Of a stretch of 5,364 nt of DNA, positions 4,295 through 5,364 are shown in pieces; position 1 is the stretch's first letter; each line of letters opens with the position of its first letter. The position numbers were made by a program, and so were the translations under genes. The notes beneath the pieces are model-generated. The model ran no database searches and was not told the origin of the DNA. It saw nothing but the letters and a program-made list of their open reading frames with translations. The DNA lies in contig CABUWA010000135.1 of the NCBI GenBank assembly GCA_902495085.1, positions 1 to 5,364 on the forward strand, written 5' to 3'. Source of the DNA: an uncultured Collinsella sp. (GTDB lineage: Bacteria > Actinomycetota > Coriobacteriia > Coriobacteriales > Coriobacteriaceae).

Positions 4295-5364
4295 ATGCAC
4301 CATTCGGATTCCGCGACCGTGACCACGGTCGATACGCTTGCCAAGCTTCTCGACGTGTGCGGCGAGCTGCGCGCATCAGAGCAGGTTGACGAGCGTGCCG
4401 TGACCGGCTGCTCGTTTGATTCGCGCGTGGTCTCGGCAGGTGACGTGTTCTTCTGTAAAGGTGCTGCCTTTAAGCCCGCGTTTTTGAGCATGGCGCTCGA
4501 TGCAGGCGCCGTCGCATTTGTGTGCGAGGGGTCGCTGGTCGAGTCTCTGGAGCCGCTGGCGAAGGAGAGCAGTGCTGCGATGCTGGTTGTTGATAGCGTT
4601 CGCACGGCCATGGCCCTGTTGCCGCCGGAGGTCTACGACCGTCCCGACCACGACGTCAAGATCGTGGGCATCACCGGCACCAAGGGAAAGACCACGGCCG
4701 CTTTTATGCTCCAGTCGATTATCAAAGCGGCGGGCGAGTCCTGCGGCATGATCGGCTCGGTGAGTACCGACGATGGTATCGAGTGCTACGAGAGCACCAA
4801 TACTACGCCCGAGGCCCCCGAGGTCTGGCGCCATATCGCCAACTGCCGCACGTCCGGTCGCAAGTCCATGGTCATGGAGGTCTCGAGCCAGGCGCTCAAG
4901 TACCAACGCGTCGAGAATCTGCCGTTTGACGTGGCGTGCTTCCTCAACATCGGCCGCGACCACATCTCGCCGATTGAACACCCCACGTTTGAGGATTATT
5001 TTGAGAGCAAACTCAGGATCTTTGACCAGGCAAAGACCGCCGTGGTGAATCTGGGCACCGATGAGGTTGACCGTGTGCTAGAGGCAGCGTCGACGGCCGA
5101 GCGCTTGGTGACCGTTGGCGTCGAGCATCCCGAGGCAAGCCTGTGGGCGAGCGATGTCCGCATGCTCGGCTTTAACATTGAGTTCAACTTGCACGGCATG
5201 AGCGCCGACGAGCCCGAGGCGGGGGAGAAGGTCCTGCTGGGTATCGCGGGCGACTTTAACGTGGAAAACGCGCTGGTCGCTATCGCCGCTGCGCGCGAGA
5301 TCGGCATCGGTATCGAGGCTATCAAGAAGGGCCTCTCCAAACTGCGTGTGCCGGGCCGCATGGA
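4295..5364 (+). CDS. murE: MurE-type UDP-MurNAc-tripeptide synthetase, 3' end outside window
   Basis: Cytoplasmic Mur ligase that uses ATP to add the third amino acid (meso-diaminopimelate or lysine, depending on species) to UDP-MurNAc-L-Ala-D-Glu in peptidoglycan synthesis. The frame is open from ATG 4295 to the window edge (356 codons plus two bases), roughly 70% of a ~490-residue MurE. The N-terminal substrate domain has CSFDSRVVSAGDVFFCKGA at 39-57. The ATP loop is GTKGKTT at 128-134, followed by NTTPEAPE, EVSSQ at 195-199, RDH (D222, H223), ESKLRIF with K239 as the likely carbamylated lysine, GDFNVENA at 319-326 and PGRM at 353-356. The P-loop has Lys where most MurE proteins have Asn (GTNGKTT); a GTKGKT form occurs in MurE-like enzymes of some Firmicutes. 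The start is supported by AAAGGTG at 4284-4290. The residues choosing Dap or Lys (DNPR region) lie outside, so the substrate is unknown. MurF or folyl-polyglutamate synthase fit less well. Confidence 0.9.
   Translation, partial: MHHSDSATVTTVDTLAKLLDVCGELRASEQVDERAVTGCSFDSRVVSAGDVFFCKGAAFKPAFLSMALDAGAVAFVCEGSLVESLEPLAKESSAAMLVVDSVRTAMALLPPEVYDRPDHDVKIVGITGTKGKTTAAFMLQSIIKAAGESCGMIGSVSTDDGIECYESTNTTPEAPEVWRHIANCRTSGRKSMVMEVSSQALKYQRVENLPFDVACFLNIGRDHISPIEHPTFEDYFESKLRIFDQAKTAVVNLGTDEVDRVLEAASTAERLVTVGVEHPEASLWASDVRMLGFNIEFNLHGMSADEPEAGEKVLLGIAGDFNVENALVAIAAAREIGIGIEAIKKGLSKLRVPGRM

Noticed and set aside
4376..4981. 201-codon - strand frame opposite murE
   Set aside because: Shadow of murE; the + strand carries all Mur ligase motifs in one uninterrupted frame.

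Overview
The window looks like chromosomal DNA of a high-GC, gut-type actinobacterium, most likely class Coriobacteriia (Collinsella-like). This is an inference from G/C-rich third codon positions, the style of the proteins and a tRNA gene that encodes its own CCA. No marker in the window proves the genus. It holds three well-supported housekeeping genes on the + strand, the last codons of a fourth, one tRNA gene on the - strand, and an unusually structured non-coding stretch of about 870 bases.

Layout. 1-76: last codons of an unidentified + strand gene. 145-1428: argD (acetylornithine aminotransferase, arginine synthesis), followed at once by a strong intrinsic terminator (about 1454-1513). 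1544-1764: an AT-rich element with 33-bp imperfect terminal inverted repeats (28 of 33 positions match), no recognisable gene and a possible 5-bp target duplication; it looks like a non-autonomous transposable element. 1788-2056: two imperfect copies of an ~85-bp unit, each with a tRNA T-arm-like motif, a short hairpin, a - strand terminator and the 3' end of a tRNA-Val. Between the copies lies a GC-rich block of small hairpins (1878-1964). In the right-hand copy the tRNA is complete (tRNA-Val, anticodon UAC, 2039-2114, - strand); in the left-hand copy only its last 18 nt remain. 2302-4182: asnB (glutamine-hydrolysing asparagine synthetase) with its own terminator. 4295-5364: murE-type Mur ligase, which runs off the end of the window.

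The genes look like separate transcription units rather than one pathway. argD is the downstream end of a unit entering from the left. tRNA-Val and asnB are divergently transcribed from a shared ~185-bp region. murE has a promoter-like sequence that begins in the T-tract of the asnB terminator. The novelty lies in the 1429-2301 interval: a probable MITE-like insertion next to a partially duplicated, truncated tRNA/terminator cassette. This looks like a tRNA-associated recombination hot spot, not a new protein system.
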